64,000 nucleotides of DNA from JADZFO01 sp964512635 (GTDB lineage Bacteria; 4484-113; JAFGCY01). Of the stretch, positions 35,308 to 44,894 are shown one piece after another. The position numbers and the translations under genes are program-made. The stretch is taken from contig CAZEJB010000018.1 of NCBI GenBank assembly GCA_964512635.1, positions 4,170 to 68,169 of the forward strand, written 5' to 3'. The notes below the pieces were generated by a model. It was not told the DNA's origin and searched no databases. It saw nothing but the letters and a program-made list of their open reading frames with translations. Positions within the stretch are counted from its first letter, which is position 1. The number at the start of each line of letters is the position of its first letter.

Positions 35308-35497
35308 CCCTCTCAGTACCGAAAATCAGGGCCTCACGACCTTTGCCGGGTGGGCAGAGGCGTTAAGCTCTCGCCTTTCGCAACGCTGGATAGACCATCC
35401 GAGGCCCGGTATCTCGAGTCATGAACCTTACATTCACGCCGCCACCGCTTCGTCTGCGGCAGGGATTAGAATTCAGAGTTCTTTGAGGAGCATTGAA

Positions 35498-37408
35498 ATG
35501 TCCAGAACTCTGGTCTCGACGGCCGTGGTGATCACGTCTCTGTTGTTCGCTTTTGGATGCTCCGGTGCGGCGAGAGTTAGTTCAATCGCAAACCAAGTGA
35601 CGCCTCCACAGTCTTTTCTCGCTGCTCTTCCAGGGTTGGATGGCCTGAAGATTCCGCGCCACACTTCAGCCTCCAGCAGAACCTGGCGGGTGAGCGGAAG
35701 CGACTATCTTCCGGGATTCGCCAGCGCCAAGGTAAGTCCCGAGGGCAGCTCTGCAGTCTTTGACCCCTTGTCAGTGGGCGGCAACGCGGGTCTGAATGGT
35801 GCGGCCTATGCAATCTACAACGTTGATGCTACCGGCTACAGCCGCGACCAGGTTGTTACCTACGGTACAGACGATTCAGCATCTTCAGCCCAGCAAATGT
35901 GGCTCGCTGCGGCTGACTGGACGCAGGGCCGCTGGATCTGGCGTCCTTTTGAGGAAGATGGGAGCAGCAGTTTCGACTTTGCGGGGCTGATCAGGGACAA
36001 CCAGGTAACACTGGCCGTGCTGTGCATTGGGGTTGACCAGCGGCAACTTGATTACCTTCAGCTTGGAACGCGAGACAGCTGGACGCACAGCTTTGGAGGC
36101 GCTGGGCTGGATGAGTCTGGCGCGGTGGTGATCGGTGAAGATGACAATGTCTACGTGTGTGGGTTCAGCGAGAGCTTCAGCACCTGGCCCGCTTGTCTTG
36201 TGGTCAAGTACACACGGCTGGGTGAGTTTCAGTGGGCTCGGCTGGTGGCACTGCCAGACGAGGGACTGGCTGCCGGTACCGACTCGCAGTATTACGGCTT
36301 CAGCCCATGTGGCGGCGACGGAATTGCTGCAGCGGCTTGCGTCGACACAAATCCGGCCGCAGCGGATGGGGTCTATGAGGACGCGTTGCTCTTCCGGCTC
36401 AGTGCCAGCGGCGTCCTGCTGTGGCAGAAGCGCTGGGCCGTGGATGGACAATGTACTTCGCCGCGCATTGCAGGCTTCAGCAATGGCTCGGTATCTCTGT
36501 TCGTTGAAGACAATTCCGAGTTTCTCAACAGCACGAACGAAGCCTGGGAGACAGTTCACCTGCACCTCGGAAGCGATGGCAGCGTAGTTCAGAATTCAGC
36601 CTTGCGCGCCGGAGATCCGCCAACACGCATAAACACAGTCGACGCCAGGTTGTTCCGTACCTCGGTGTCAGATGTATACAGCCTGTACAACGATGGCTCC
36701 GTTGGCGGCACTAATAACTATGGCGGCTTAAGAATCAACGCCGATGGCAGTCTGGGCGCCTATCCACTCGAGCAGCCTGGCGTGCCAACCGGGAGCAGTG
36801 ATTACCTCCAGGTGCGAAACCACATACAGGCAGGGATAAGTTCCGGCATCTTCAGCGAGAGAATCGGCAGTCCAGCGGGTCAGACGCAGCAGCGTGTCTG
36901 GGGGCGTGTTTTCTGGTCAACAGGCTGCGAGCGTTGCTATAACAGCGCCTGTTCTGACGCGGGTTGCCTCGCATTTTGCGCGGGCAGCGAGGATGGACTG
37001 GGACTGATGCGGCCCATTTTGGTGGCCTACAACCTGGAAAGCGGCGAGTATGTTTCAAGCTGGGTCTACGACAGTCCAGGGGGCGCGACGGGTATTGACA
37101 TCGATAGCTATGGCAATGTCTATGCCGCCATCGCAGCGCCCGGCAACCTCTTTGGCGATCAGATCACAGTGAGTGGAAGTCCGGCTATCTGGACGCCTTT
37201 GACTGCTGAACAGGTAACCAACAATGAGGGCCAGCTGGTGTCCCTGGGAAACGGAGTTGATCAGAACGCAAGTCAGGCAGCTTATGCCGGCGCAGTCACC
37301 CCTGGCACTGCAGTACTTACCATCCCGGACGGAGCGGTGCAGGATGCAGATGCCGGCGGCGGAGACTTTCTTGTTTCCAAGCGCGATGTGACCAGTTTCT
37401 GGCAGTAA
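35498..37408 (+). CDS. Propeller-like lipoprotein 1
   Basis: A 636-aa exported lipoprotein (signal ending LLFAFGCSGAA; Cys 20). After an 80-residue domain come about 450 residues of repeating beta strands with phrases such as DNVYVCGFSES, LVVKYTRLGEFQWARLV and IDSYGNVYAAIAAPG, typical of SBBP-type beta-propellers. The N-terminal domain (YNVDATGYSRDQ ... AAADWTQGRWIW) recurs in the following gene. Start at ATG 35498 with GAGGAG seven bases upstream; the open frame extends further back through the rRNA leader but has no signal there. Function unknown, probably envelope-exposed. Confidence 0.8.
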   Translation: MSRTLVSTAVVITSLLFAFGCSGAARVSSIANQVTPPQSFLAALPGLDGLKIPRHTSASSRTWRVSGSDYLPGFASAKVSPEGSSAVFDPLSVGGNAGLNGAAYAIYNVDATGYSRDQVVTYGTDDSASSAQQMWLAAADWTQGRWIWRPFEEDGSSSFDFAGLIRDNQVTLAVLCIGVDQRQLDYLQLGTRDSWTHSFGGAGLDESGAVVIGEDDNVYVCGFSESFSTWPACLVVKYTRLGEFQWARLVALPDEGLAAGTDSQYYGFSPCGGDGIAAAACVDTNPAAADGVYEDALLFRLSASGVLLWQKRWAVDGQCTSPRIAGFSNGSVSLFVEDNSEFLNSTNEAWETVHLHLGSDGSVVQNSALRAGDPPTRINTVDARLFRTSVSDVYSLYNDGSVGGTNNYGGLRINADGSLGAYPLEQPGVPTGSSDYLQVRNHIQAGISSGIFSERIGSPAGQTQQRVWGRVFWSTGCERCYNSACSDAGCLAFCAGSEDGLGLMRPILVAYNLESGEYVSSWVYDSPGGATGIDIDSYGNVYAAIAAPGNLFGDQITVSGSPAIWTPLTAEQVTNNEGQLVSLGNGVDQNASQAAYAGAVTPGTAVLTIPDGAVQDADAGGGDFLVSKRDVTSFWQ

Positions 37409-37504
37409 TAGGCCCCCACCGCCGTAGAGCACTTAGTGCCGTTTGAGCCCTAACCTCGCCGTAAGGCAGTGGTTTACCTTTCACACGTCTGCAATTGCCA
37501 GGCA

Positions 37505-37510
37505 TATAAT
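37505..37510 (+). promoter_or_regulatory. -10 element TATAAT for propeller-like lipoprotein 2
   Basis: TATAAT 31 nt before ATG 37542. The -35 is weak. This gene has a normal leader with GGAG, so it is not leaderless. Confidence 0.5.
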
Positions 37511-37541
37511 CGCGGCCTCGAACTTGCCCCCTGGAGAGATG

Positions 37542-39377
37542 ATGCGTAACCTGCACCTGATGCCCGCCGCCGTGTCCATCCTGTTGATCGCTTTCATGGC
37601 TGCTTGTGCCGGACAGCCCGCTGTGCGCGGTCTGAGCTCAAAGCCGGGTCCGGATCAGCTGCCTGCAGTCGGCGCGCCAAAGGTAGCTCTTCCTCGTCCC
37701 AGCACTGTCAAACTAGGAACTTTCGTGCCAGACGGTTTTGTTCGTCGCGGCGCCGACTATCTGCCTGGGCAGTCCTCCAATGTGCTGGCCGGCCCAGGGG
37801 CTACAGCTGTCTTCAACCCGGATTTCCCCGATCAGCCGCAACCTGACAGCGAGTTTGCCTGGGCCCTCTATTCCTTTAACAGCTCGGGCTTTGACCGGGA
37901 GCAGGCAATCCGCTACAAGCTGCAGCGTCCTCTCCCGGCAGGCAGCCGCACTTACATTGGCGCGGCTAACTGGGCCACGGACCGGTGGGACTGGTTTATT
38001 TTGAATGGCAGCGGGAAGTTGCCACTGGTCTTCGCGCCATATGAAGACGGCAGTCAGCAGATGCTGCTGGCTTTCGTGGCTGTGGGTGAATCTCCGACCC
38101 AGTTGACAGCGCTTAAGCTCGGCGCAGTCGGCACCTGGGTGCGCAGCGTCGGCGGCCCCGAGGACGATGACATTGGCTTCGTCGGTGTAACGGCCGGCAG
38201 CAATGATGTCTATGCCGGTGGCGCCAGCTACAGCTTCAATGGTGGACAGCCGGCTGCCCTGGCCTGCAAGTTTGATGAGGATGGTGAGCTGCTGTGGACC
38301 CGTGTGATTGCGCGGCCGGACGAAGCAATGTATCTGCGTGACTGGGCCATGACGCCGTCCGGCAACCTTGTGGGCCTGGCGGAGTACCGATCGCCAAATG
38401 AACTGAACCCCGATACGGACGATCAGAACCCGCTGGTATTCATGCTTGATTCCGATGGTGCACTGCGCTGGTCGCGGCGCCTTGCGCTGCTCGGCTTCAA
38501 CTATGGCGGAAGTCTGGTCGCCACCGACCGGATAGTCTTTACTGGTGTCCTGGATGGCGCTGAAAACGGTTTGGTCGATGATGACCTGCTGGTGGTGAGC
38601 CTGGATCTGGACGGCGAACTGATAGGGGCTACGCGCGTTGATAATGGCGGCGAAAACGGCAGTACCAGCCTGGTTGCGGCTGAGGGAGGCACTGCGGTAT
38701 ACGTCGAATTGCGCGGAGTGAACGGGCTGGCTGAATCGCGGGTTTCGCGGTGTCTGCTGCAGCCCGATGGCGGCCTTGGCGATCCGGAGGCGCTGCCCGT
38801 CCTGGACTCAATGAGCGCCGGATTGGAACAGTCCGGTGAAGATACTGAACCACGGATAGACATGGGCTTCAGTGGTGACCCCGGAGCGCATTGGCTGGAC
38901 AGCACAGGTGCAGTCAAATGGGCCCGGAAACTGGACTTCGGCTTCGGCGGCAACGCCTGGAACAGTCAGCTAGCCGGTGACGATCTTCTGTATCTGGTGG
39001 GCCGCAGCACCGCCGTGTCCGGAGAAGCGGCCTTCCTGGCCAGTTTTGACGGTTTCGGAACCCTGGGACGGTGCTTCGTCTGGAGTGGAGGCGGCGAGTG
39101 CTACACGCTCGATACGGACAACTTTGGCAATGTCTATTGCGGCATTACTGGCGTGGATGACGCCAGGGGCGAATGGATCACGCACAATGTGACCAGCAGT
39201 GATTACACGCCAGAGCTTGAAGCTGATGTGCTGGTGTCATTGACCTTCAGCAGTTTTGACGCACCACTTGAAGACCTGGCACTCTCTTCCAGTGACGGCG
39301 CCGGCGTGCTGGTGCTGGACACTGGCGGCGGCGGCAGTGACATGCTGGTGGTCAAGCGCGATGTGCTGGATTTCTAG
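37542..39377 (+). CDS. Propeller-like lipoprotein 2
   Basis: A 611-aa paralogue of the preceding gene product: signal ILLIAFMAACAG with lipobox Cys, an N-terminal domain with YSFNSSGFDREQAIRYKLQ and AANWATDRWDWFIL, then propeller-like repeats (SNDVYAGGASYSF, ALACKFDEDGELLWTRVI, DNFGNVYCGITG). Both proteins end with a GGGSDMLVVKRDV-like phrase before the stop (GGGDFLVSKRDV in copy 1), so they arose by tandem duplication. ATG 37542 has GGAG five bases upstream; ATG 37539 is adjacent. Function unknown. Confidence 0.8.
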   Translation: MRNLHLMPAAVSILLIAFMAACAGQPAVRGLSSKPGPDQLPAVGAPKVALPRPSTVKLGTFVPDGFVRRGADYLPGQSSNVLAGPGATAVFNPDFPDQPQPDSEFAWALYSFNSSGFDREQAIRYKLQRPLPAGSRTYIGAANWATDRWDWFILNGSGKLPLVFAPYEDGSQQMLLAFVAVGESPTQLTALKLGAVGTWVRSVGGPEDDDIGFVGVTAGSNDVYAGGASYSFNGGQPAALACKFDEDGELLWTRVIARPDEAMYLRDWAMTPSGNLVGLAEYRSPNELNPDTDDQNPLVFMLDSDGALRWSRRLALLGFNYGGSLVATDRIVFTGVLDGAENGLVDDDLLVVSLDLDGELIGATRVDNGGENGSTSLVAAEGGTAVYVELRGVNGLAESRVSRCLLQPDGGLGDPEALPVLDSMSAGLEQSGEDTEPRIDMGFSGDPGAHWLDSTGAVKWARKLDFGFGGNAWNSQLAGDDLLYLVGRSTAVSGEAAFLASFDGFGTLGRCFVWSGGGECYTLDTDNFGNVYCGITGVDDARGEWITHNVTSSDYTPELEADVLVSLTFSSFDAPLEDLALSSSDGAGVLVLDTGGGGSDMLVVKRDVLDF

Positions 39378-39450
39378 ATCGGTAGACCGGTGCAGGTGAA
39401 CTCCTGGTCTAACAGCTCCACATTGTTGCCAGCGGAGAATTTCCACGACG

Positions 39451-40878
39451 CTACAACTCGAAGTGATCGATGTGCATCGCGGCCTTGACCCGCGCCAGAG
39501 TCTTCTGGCCTTCCTCATTGGCACGGCGAGTGCCCAGCTTGAGGATGTCAATCACCTCGTCCGGGCGCGCCTCCCAGTAGGCCCGGCGTTCGCGCATCGG
39601 CGTTAGCAGCGCTTCCAGCTTGGCGTGCAGGTTCTTCTTACAGTCGACGCAGCCAATACCGGCGGTGCCGCACAGCACCGCAGTCTCCTCAACGCTGGGG
39701 ACATCCAGCCCGGCCTCGGCAATAACCTGCTCCTTCTCGGCGTTGAAGACCTTGTGCCAGGAGAAGACATTGCAGACCTCGGGCCGGCCTGGGTCGGTGC
39801 GGCGCACGCGCTGAGGGTCCGTTACCGCCGCGCGCAGCTGGTTCCAGACCGTCTCGGTGCTGTCGCTGAGGTAAATCGCGTTGCCCAGGCTCTTGCCCAT
39901 CTTCAGGCTGCCGTCGAGACCGCGCAGAAGCTCAGTCGTGCCCAGCAGGGCCTGCGGCTCGACCAGCACGGGATCGACCAGCTCACCGGCTTCGTCTTTC
40001 ACGCCATACTGCGCGTTGAAGCGGTGCACTACCTCTCTGCAAAGCTCAATCAGCGGAACTTGATCCGGGCCGACCGGCACCAGATGCCCGCCGACGAAGG
40101 TGATGTCAGCGGCCTGCGATATCGGGTAACCCAGAAAGCCGTAGGACATGGATGAGAAACCGGCCTTGCGCTTCATGCGGATCAGCTCATCGCGAACCTC
40201 ACGCCGCAGCATGGCACTATCCCTGAAGCTCTGCAGGTCGTACTCACTGTCGGACTTTTCCAGTTCCTGTTGGACGGAAACGTTTCCATTCTGGCTTACC
40301 GCCTGGATTGCCGCCCAAGCTGTCGGGGCCGTCACCTCGCCAATCTCTGTGAACTCCTCTGCAAGCATCCCAGCCAGCGCTTCCAACTCGCCGGTGAATC
40401 CATCCGGCACCGGCTCGGCGTTGGCATCCTCATCGATGCTGTAGCCATACTGCTGGGCCTCCGCCTTTGTCGTCGGGTTGTCAATCAGGCTGCGGACCGG
40501 TACCAGCAGGCCATAAAACACCGTCAGTTCAGCGATGCTGGGCACCATGCTCTGGATGACCAGCGTCGACTTCTTGGGGTCGATGCCGGCCGCCAGGTAG
40601 TCCAGGGCCACATCCATCACGCTGGGCTTGATCATCTCCGGGCGGTCATAGTGGGTCGTCAGGGCCTGTACATCCGCCATCAGAATGAAAGTGTCATAGC
40701 TCTCCTGCAGGCGCACACGGTTCTTCAGGCTGCCGATGTAGTGCCCAAGGTGCAGCTTTCCGGTGGTGCGGTCGCCGGTCAGGATGCGCCGCCGGCTGCC
40801 GTCAGGCAGGATCGGGCTCAGGTCTTCCTCGCGGGCCACAGCCCCGGATTCATGCTTGCTCTTTGTCGGCTGGGTCAT
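39451..40878 (-). CDS. trpS: Tryptophanyl-tRNA synthetase with internal insert
   Basis: A 475-aa class I synthetase charging tRNA-Trp; bacterial TrpRS is usually 330-350 aa. Seen: GDRTTGKLHLGHYIGSL (HIGH-type motif near residue 43), the ATP/Trp region SQAADITFVGGHLVPVGPDQ, and KMGKSLGNAI (KMSKS-type). The extra length is a block at residues about 141-240, between the helix LIDNPTTKAE and GFLGYPISQA. It is acidic at first, then charged and helical. The C-terminal part includes CGTAGIGCVDCKKNL. Start at ATG 40878, nine bases after TACAAT; the upstream extension to 41076 overlaps dnaX and is rejected. Confidence 0.9.
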   Translation of the reverse strand: MTQPTKSKHESGAVAREEDLSPILPDGSRRRILTGDRTTGKLHLGHYIGSLKNRVRLQESYDTFILMADVQALTTHYDRPEMIKPSVMDVALDYLAAGIDPKKSTLVIQSMVPSIAELTVFYGLLVPVRSLIDNPTTKAEAQQYGYSIDEDANAEPVPDGFTGELEALAGMLAEEFTEIGEVTAPTAWAAIQAVSQNGNVSVQQELEKSDSEYDLQSFRDSAMLRREVRDELIRMKRKAGFSSMSYGFLGYPISQAADITFVGGHLVPVGPDQVPLIELCREVVHRFNAQYGVKDEAGELVDPVLVEPQALLGTTELLRGLDGSLKMGKSLGNAIYLSDSTETVWNQLRAAVTDPQRVRRTDPGRPEVCNVFSWHKVFNAEKEQVIAEAGLDVPSVEETAVLCGTAGIGCVDCKKNLHAKLEALLTPMRERRAYWEARPDEVIDILKLGTRRANEEGQKTLARVKAAMHIDHFEL

Positions 40879-40962
40879 GGGACTGGGATTGTAACCGAGT
40901 AAGGGGCATGCTGGTGCGAACCACGGGCCGCTGCAGCTGCACCGCGCTAAACTACTTGACCC

Positions 40963-42957
40963 GTGTCCCAAACCCTCTACCGCAAATACCGTTCTCAGAC
41001 TTTCGCCGAGCTGGTCGGCCAGGATGCTGTTCTGCGCGTGCTGCGTAACAGCATCGTCCGGGGCCGGCTTAACCACGCTTACCTGTTTTGTGGCCCGCGC
41101 GGAACCGGCAAGACTTCGGTCGCCCGCATCTTCGCCAAGGCGCTGAACTGCCTCGACCCCCGGGAGGGCGACGCCTGCGGCGTCTGCGAGAACTGCCTGT
41201 CGGTGGCCAATGGCTCGGCGGTAGACGTGGTGGAGATTGACGCCGCCAGTAACCGCAGCGTTGAAGATGTAGAGGATCTACGCAAGCGGGTGGGCTATGC
41301 GCCGCTGCGTTTCAAGTACAAGGTCTACATCATCGACGAAGTGCACATGATCAGCACACACGGTTTCAACGCGCTGTTGAAGACATTGGAAGAGCCGCCG
41401 TCGCACGTGGTCTTCTGCCTGTGCACAACTGAGTCGAACAAGCTACCTGTAACGATCCTTTCGCGCTGCATCCGCTTCGACTTCACGCGTATCGCGCTGC
41501 CCAAGCTGGCGGCGCACCTGCAGGCGATCACTGCCCAGGAAGGCCTGAGCCTGGATGAGGACGCAGCGCTCGAACTGGCCGAGCTGGCCGAGGGGTCGGC
41601 CCGCGACGCCATCAGCCTGCTGGACCAGTTGACGGTCTACTGCAGTGAGCGCATAACTTTGAAGGACATCCGCGAGCTGTTTCAGCTTGGCGACCCGGCT
41701 TTGATGGAACGGATTGTGGCGGCGATCAGCAGCGGTGATCCGCAAGCGCTGATTGGCTCGTGGGACGAACTGGCCCAGGCCGGAATGGATGCCAGCCGCT
41801 TCCTGCTTGACCTGGCTGGCGCTCTTAAGCAGCGCCATCTCGCCGAGCCTTCCGGCCGCTGGCGGATGGCGCTGGAGGCAGTCTGGAAGGGCCTGAACCT
41901 GCTGAAGTACGACAATTTCCCGGCCCTGCTGATCGAGCTGACCTTGCTGGAAGCCCAGGCGGCGCTTACGGCTCCGCTTGCGGTTGCTGCTGGACCAGGG
42001 GCGAGTGCTGGCGCACAGCCAGCCCAGCAGAACACCGTGCAGTCTCATGCGCCTGTGCGGATGCCGGAAGGCCCGAGCCGAATGCCAGCGCAGAGCACAG
42101 CGTCGCCCGCTGCTTCCGCGAGCGGTCGTGTGTCACCGGCCCGGGCGGCCTTGCAGCAACAGCCTGTGCAAAGTTCTCCCGGCGGTCCTTCCCGGTCCGC
42201 GGTGCATGAAGAGGCCCCAGGCCCAGAAACTCAGACGACTTCTTCGGACCCACCCGCAGTCCAGTCAGTGCGTGGTTCAAGCCCTGGGGACAACCAGCAG
42301 TCAGCAGTACGCGCTCCGGGCCAAGCTTCTGAGGGCCCCGCGTCCAAGCATGGTTCAACAGCTGCGCCGGGTGGGGTAGAGGAATGGGAACGGTTCCTTG
42401 CCGCTCTCGAGCGCGTTTCGCTTACCAGCTATGCCCTGCTTTGGATGGACGTTGTTGGTCGATTTACGCCGACAGACCTGCTGCTCAGTTTTCCGCCCAC
42501 GGCGCGCCAGCAGTACGGCTGGGTCCAGGAAGCCCGCCACATCCAGGCTATCGTTGACACCGCTTCGCGCTTGGCCGGCCGTGCTCTGGGCCTGCGGATC
42601 ACGATCCTGGGAGACGAAGCCAGCGCAATGCAGCTTGCCTCAGCCGCTCCGGATGCCCCGCTGCGACGCCCGCTTCCCGAGCCACCGGGTGACTTGCCTG
42701 ACGAGATTGTGTATGATTCAGTCCCGCTGGAGGACGCCCCTCAAGGACCGCAGCGGGACGATGAGCCCGGTCCAGCAGGACGCAGCCGGCAGCCCGACCC
42801 GGCTGACCTGAGCGACCTTGAGCGGATGGGGCGTCAGGTAGACGCTGCCCTGCCGGTGGATGGCGGGCTTGCAGAACCTCAGCTGCTGAGTGCGGACGAG
42901 GCGGCCAGCCTCTTTGAAGGCGCAGAAATTCTGGAGGACGACAATGCGGAGTATTGA
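40963..42957 (+). CDS. dnaX: DNA polymerase III subunit gamma/tau
   Basis: A 664-aa clamp-loader ATPase. Seen: YRKYRSQTFAELVGQ at the N terminus, Walker A GPRGTGKTS (44-52), a four-Cys zinc module ending CGVCENC, Walker B YIIDEVHM, sensor ATT with SRCIRFDF, then a domain III helical part. Residues 350-470 are a Pro/Ser/Gln-rich linker, followed by a C-terminal tau-like domain (RFLAALERVSLTSYALLWMD). GTG start, nine bases after TAAACT. The last 14 nt overlap the cytochrome gene at 42944. Divergent from trpS. Confidence 0.93.
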   Translation: MSQTLYRKYRSQTFAELVGQDAVLRVLRNSIVRGRLNHAYLFCGPRGTGKTSVARIFAKALNCLDPREGDACGVCENCLSVANGSAVDVVEIDAASNRSVEDVEDLRKRVGYAPLRFKYKVYIIDEVHMISTHGFNALLKTLEEPPSHVVFCLCTTESNKLPVTILSRCIRFDFTRIALPKLAAHLQAITAQEGLSLDEDAALELAELAEGSARDAISLLDQLTVYCSERITLKDIRELFQLGDPALMERIVAAISSGDPQALIGSWDELAQAGMDASRFLLDLAGALKQRHLAEPSGRWRMALEAVWKGLNLLKYDNFPALLIELTLLEAQAALTAPLAVAAGPGASAGAQPAQQNTVQSHAPVRMPEGPSRMPAQSTASPAASASGRVSPARAALQQQPVQSSPGGPSRSAVHEEAPGPETQTTSSDPPAVQSVRGSSPGDNQQSAVRAPGQASEGPASKHGSTAAPGGVEEWERFLAALERVSLTSYALLWMDVVGRFTPTDLLLSFPPTARQQYGWVQEARHIQAIVDTASRLAGRALGLRITILGDEASAMQLASAAPDAPLRRPLPEPPGDLPDEIVYDSVPLEDAPQGPQRDDEPGPAGRSRQPDPADLSDLERMGRQVDAALPVDGGLAEPQLLSADEAASLFEGAEILEDDNAEY

Positions 42958-43387
42958 TTACGGCTGGGTCATCGCCCTTGGGATCATCGTTTTGCTTGTG
43001 GTCTTCCATAAGCCGATCCTTGGCCTGTTCGGTGCGGCCAAGTCCAGTGCGGTCAACCAGCCTAAGCTGGACGCCGGACGGGCTGTCTTCGACGACCCTG
43101 AGCGCTGGATGGGATCCGGCAGCTACAAATCCTGTGCGATGTGCCATGACCCGAACTTCAAAGCGGCCGACGGCAAGAAGGTCGACATGAAAGAGTATGT
43201 CGAGGGCAAGCCGGTCATCCTCAAGGACATCAAGCGCAAGCTTGCGGGCAACAACCTGGGTACGGACGATGCAATTGTGGACCAGATCAACCGCTGCCTG
43301 ACCATGCCGACCCGAATTGGCTGCGGCGGTTTCAGTCGCAACGCGCCCTTCATGGACGACCTGATCTTCTATGTGACATCGCTCTAG
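42944..43387 (+). CDS. Membrane-anchored monohaem cytochrome c
   Basis: A 147-aa protein with an N-terminal anchor (VIALGIIVLLVVFHKPILGL) and one haem-binding motif CAMCH in KSCAMCHDPNF. A possible distal ligand is Met in RCLTMPTRIG. It is a small class I-like cytochrome, exposed outside the inner membrane, likely carrying electrons to or from a respiratory complex. ATG 42944 has GGAGG six bases upstream and overlaps the end of dnaX by 14 nt; why it should be coupled to dnaX is unclear. Partner enzyme unknown. Confidence 0.82.
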   Translation: MRSIDYGWVIALGIIVLLVVFHKPILGLFGAAKSSAVNQPKLDAGRAVFDDPERWMGSGSYKSCAMCHDPNFKAADGKKVDMKEYVEGKPVILKDIKRKLAGNNLGTDDAIVDQINRCLTMPTRIGCGGFSRNAPFMDDLIFYVTSL

Positions 43388-43426
43388 CGAGGCTCGCTGC
43401 CGGCGGGCCAATTAGGGCCGGCTCGA

Positions 43427-44779
43427 TCAGGTCTGATTAACTGTGGTTTCCACTTCCCTGGCCGCGGCCAGTCTTGCGCGCAGTTTCTTCTCCAGCAGCA
43501 GCATGCCAGCCGAGGCGCACAGGAACAGCACGATTGAGGCCGAGAATACGGGTACGTGGCTTCCAAGGGTCTCACCCAGCGCACCGCCGGCGATTGGCGC
43601 GAACACGCCGCGGATTCCGGTGATCGTCACGTGGGCCCCGGTGTAATTGCTGCTGTCCTGCTTACCGGCAAAAACAATCGGCGCCAGGTTCCAGGCTACG
43701 CCCAGACCTGCCATCGCGAGGCCATAAAGAGCGTATGCCACATAGGCGGCATAGGCCAGCGGAACGCCAAGCGCCCGGGTGACGTGCGGCCCCGCCAGCA
43801 GTGTAGCCGGGAACATTGCCAGCATGGCAAACACAATCGCGCAGAGCTGTGTTGGTGTACGCCGGTCCATCAGGCGTCCCCACAGCGGAGTCAGCAGCGA
43901 TCCAGCCTGGAACAGTACGCCTTCGCACATGCTCGCCTGCTTGAAGTTCATGTGGGCAACCTCGGACAGGTAGCCCGGAAGCAGCGGCGCCGTGATCATG
44001 AAGGCTACGCCATACAGGAAGAAGGCCGCCTCAAAGCGCAGGTACAGCGGATCGCGCTTCATCAGGGCCAGAAAGGTCTGTACTGGGTGTACCAATACGC
44101 GCTTTAGGTCGATTTTGCGGCGCTCGATGTTGATTTTGAAACGCTGTCGGATCGGTGCGCGAATCAGGATCAGGGTGGAAACTACGCCCAGCAGGCCGGC
44201 GATGGGAAAGACATAACGGTAGGCATAAGGGTTGTGGTCCAGCAGCCAGCCTACCAGGAAGGCTGAACCCATGGATATCAAGGTTCCAATAGAAACGCTG
44301 AGGCCCCACATTTCGTTGCGGGTCTTGTGACCAATATTGGCGTGCCAAAGCGATGTCTGGGCCGGGATTAGCAGTGAGTTGCAGACAACGAAGACGGCGC
44401 TGACCATGATGTAGCTGGGCACATTGCTGACAAATAGAAAGGCCAGGAAGATGCCGCGGCTGAGTATTCCCATTAGCAGGATAAAAGGCCGCTTGTCACG
44501 TCCCGAGACCATCTCCGAGCCGATGATACCGAGCAAAAGGCTGCCGGCGCCCATCGCGTGCAGGATTCCAAGGTCAATGTCCGAAGCGTGAAGGGTCTTC
44601 TTCAGCACCATGTTGCCGTTACTGAAGGCGCCGTTCATTAGCGCGCCGACCATGGCTGAAAGGAAGTAGTAGTGCAGAACGACCTTGTCCAGCAGCGGAA
44701 CCTGAATCAAATGCAGCGGACCGAACCGCCTGAGCCAGGCCGGCATTGCGCGGAAATTTCGTCCCCAGCTGGCTGGCAC
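43427..44779 (-). CDS. MFS transporter
   Basis: A 450-aa polytopic membrane protein with about 12 hydrophobic helices in two halves, separated by a basic cytoplasmic loop (RQRFKINIERRKIDLKRVLV). The loop-like feature GLLDHNPYAYR and the repeated GRLMDRRTP fit the Major Facilitator Superfamily motif A (G-x-x-x-D/R-R). Substrate unknown. GTG start seven bases after TATAAT, so leaderless; it is divergent from the pentapeptide gene, 115 bp away. Confidence 0.78.
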   Translation of the reverse strand: MPASWGRNFRAMPAWLRRFGPLHLIQVPLLDKVVLHYYFLSAMVGALMNGAFSNGNMVLKKTLHASDIDLGILHAMGAGSLLLGIIGSEMVSGRDKRPFILLMGILSRGIFLAFLFVSNVPSYIMVSAVFVVCNSLLIPAQTSLWHANIGHKTRNEMWGLSVSIGTLISMGSAFLVGWLLDHNPYAYRYVFPIAGLLGVVSTLILIRAPIRQRFKINIERRKIDLKRVLVHPVQTFLALMKRDPLYLRFEAAFFLYGVAFMITAPLLPGYLSEVAHMNFKQASMCEGVLFQAGSLLTPLWGRLMDRRTPTQLCAIVFAMLAMFPATLLAGPHVTRALGVPLAYAAYVAYALYGLAMAGLGVAWNLAPIVFAGKQDSSNYTGAHVTITGIRGVFAPIAGGALGETLGSHVPVFSASIVLFLCASAGMLLLEKKLRARLAAAREVETTVNQT

Positions 44780-44786
44780 GGCGCGG

Positions 44787-44792
44787 ATTATA
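44787..44792 (-). promoter_or_regulatory. -10 element TATAAT, 7 nt before GTG 44779
   Basis: Minus-strand TATAAT and seven bases to the GTG of the MFS gene. Confidence 0.55.
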
Positions 44793-44894
44793 GGTCACTC
44801 GCCGCCTCCTGATTCTTCGGCCTGCCCAAAGCACCGCCCGCGCTCAAGGGCCGGGCCTCCAGCGCCGATAAACGGACTGTTCAGGAGGAGATAG

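Noticed and set aside
35120..35497. N-terminal extension of propeller-like lipoprotein 1
   Set aside because: It crosses the rRNA promoters and leader; a signal peptide and GAGGAG site occur at 35498.
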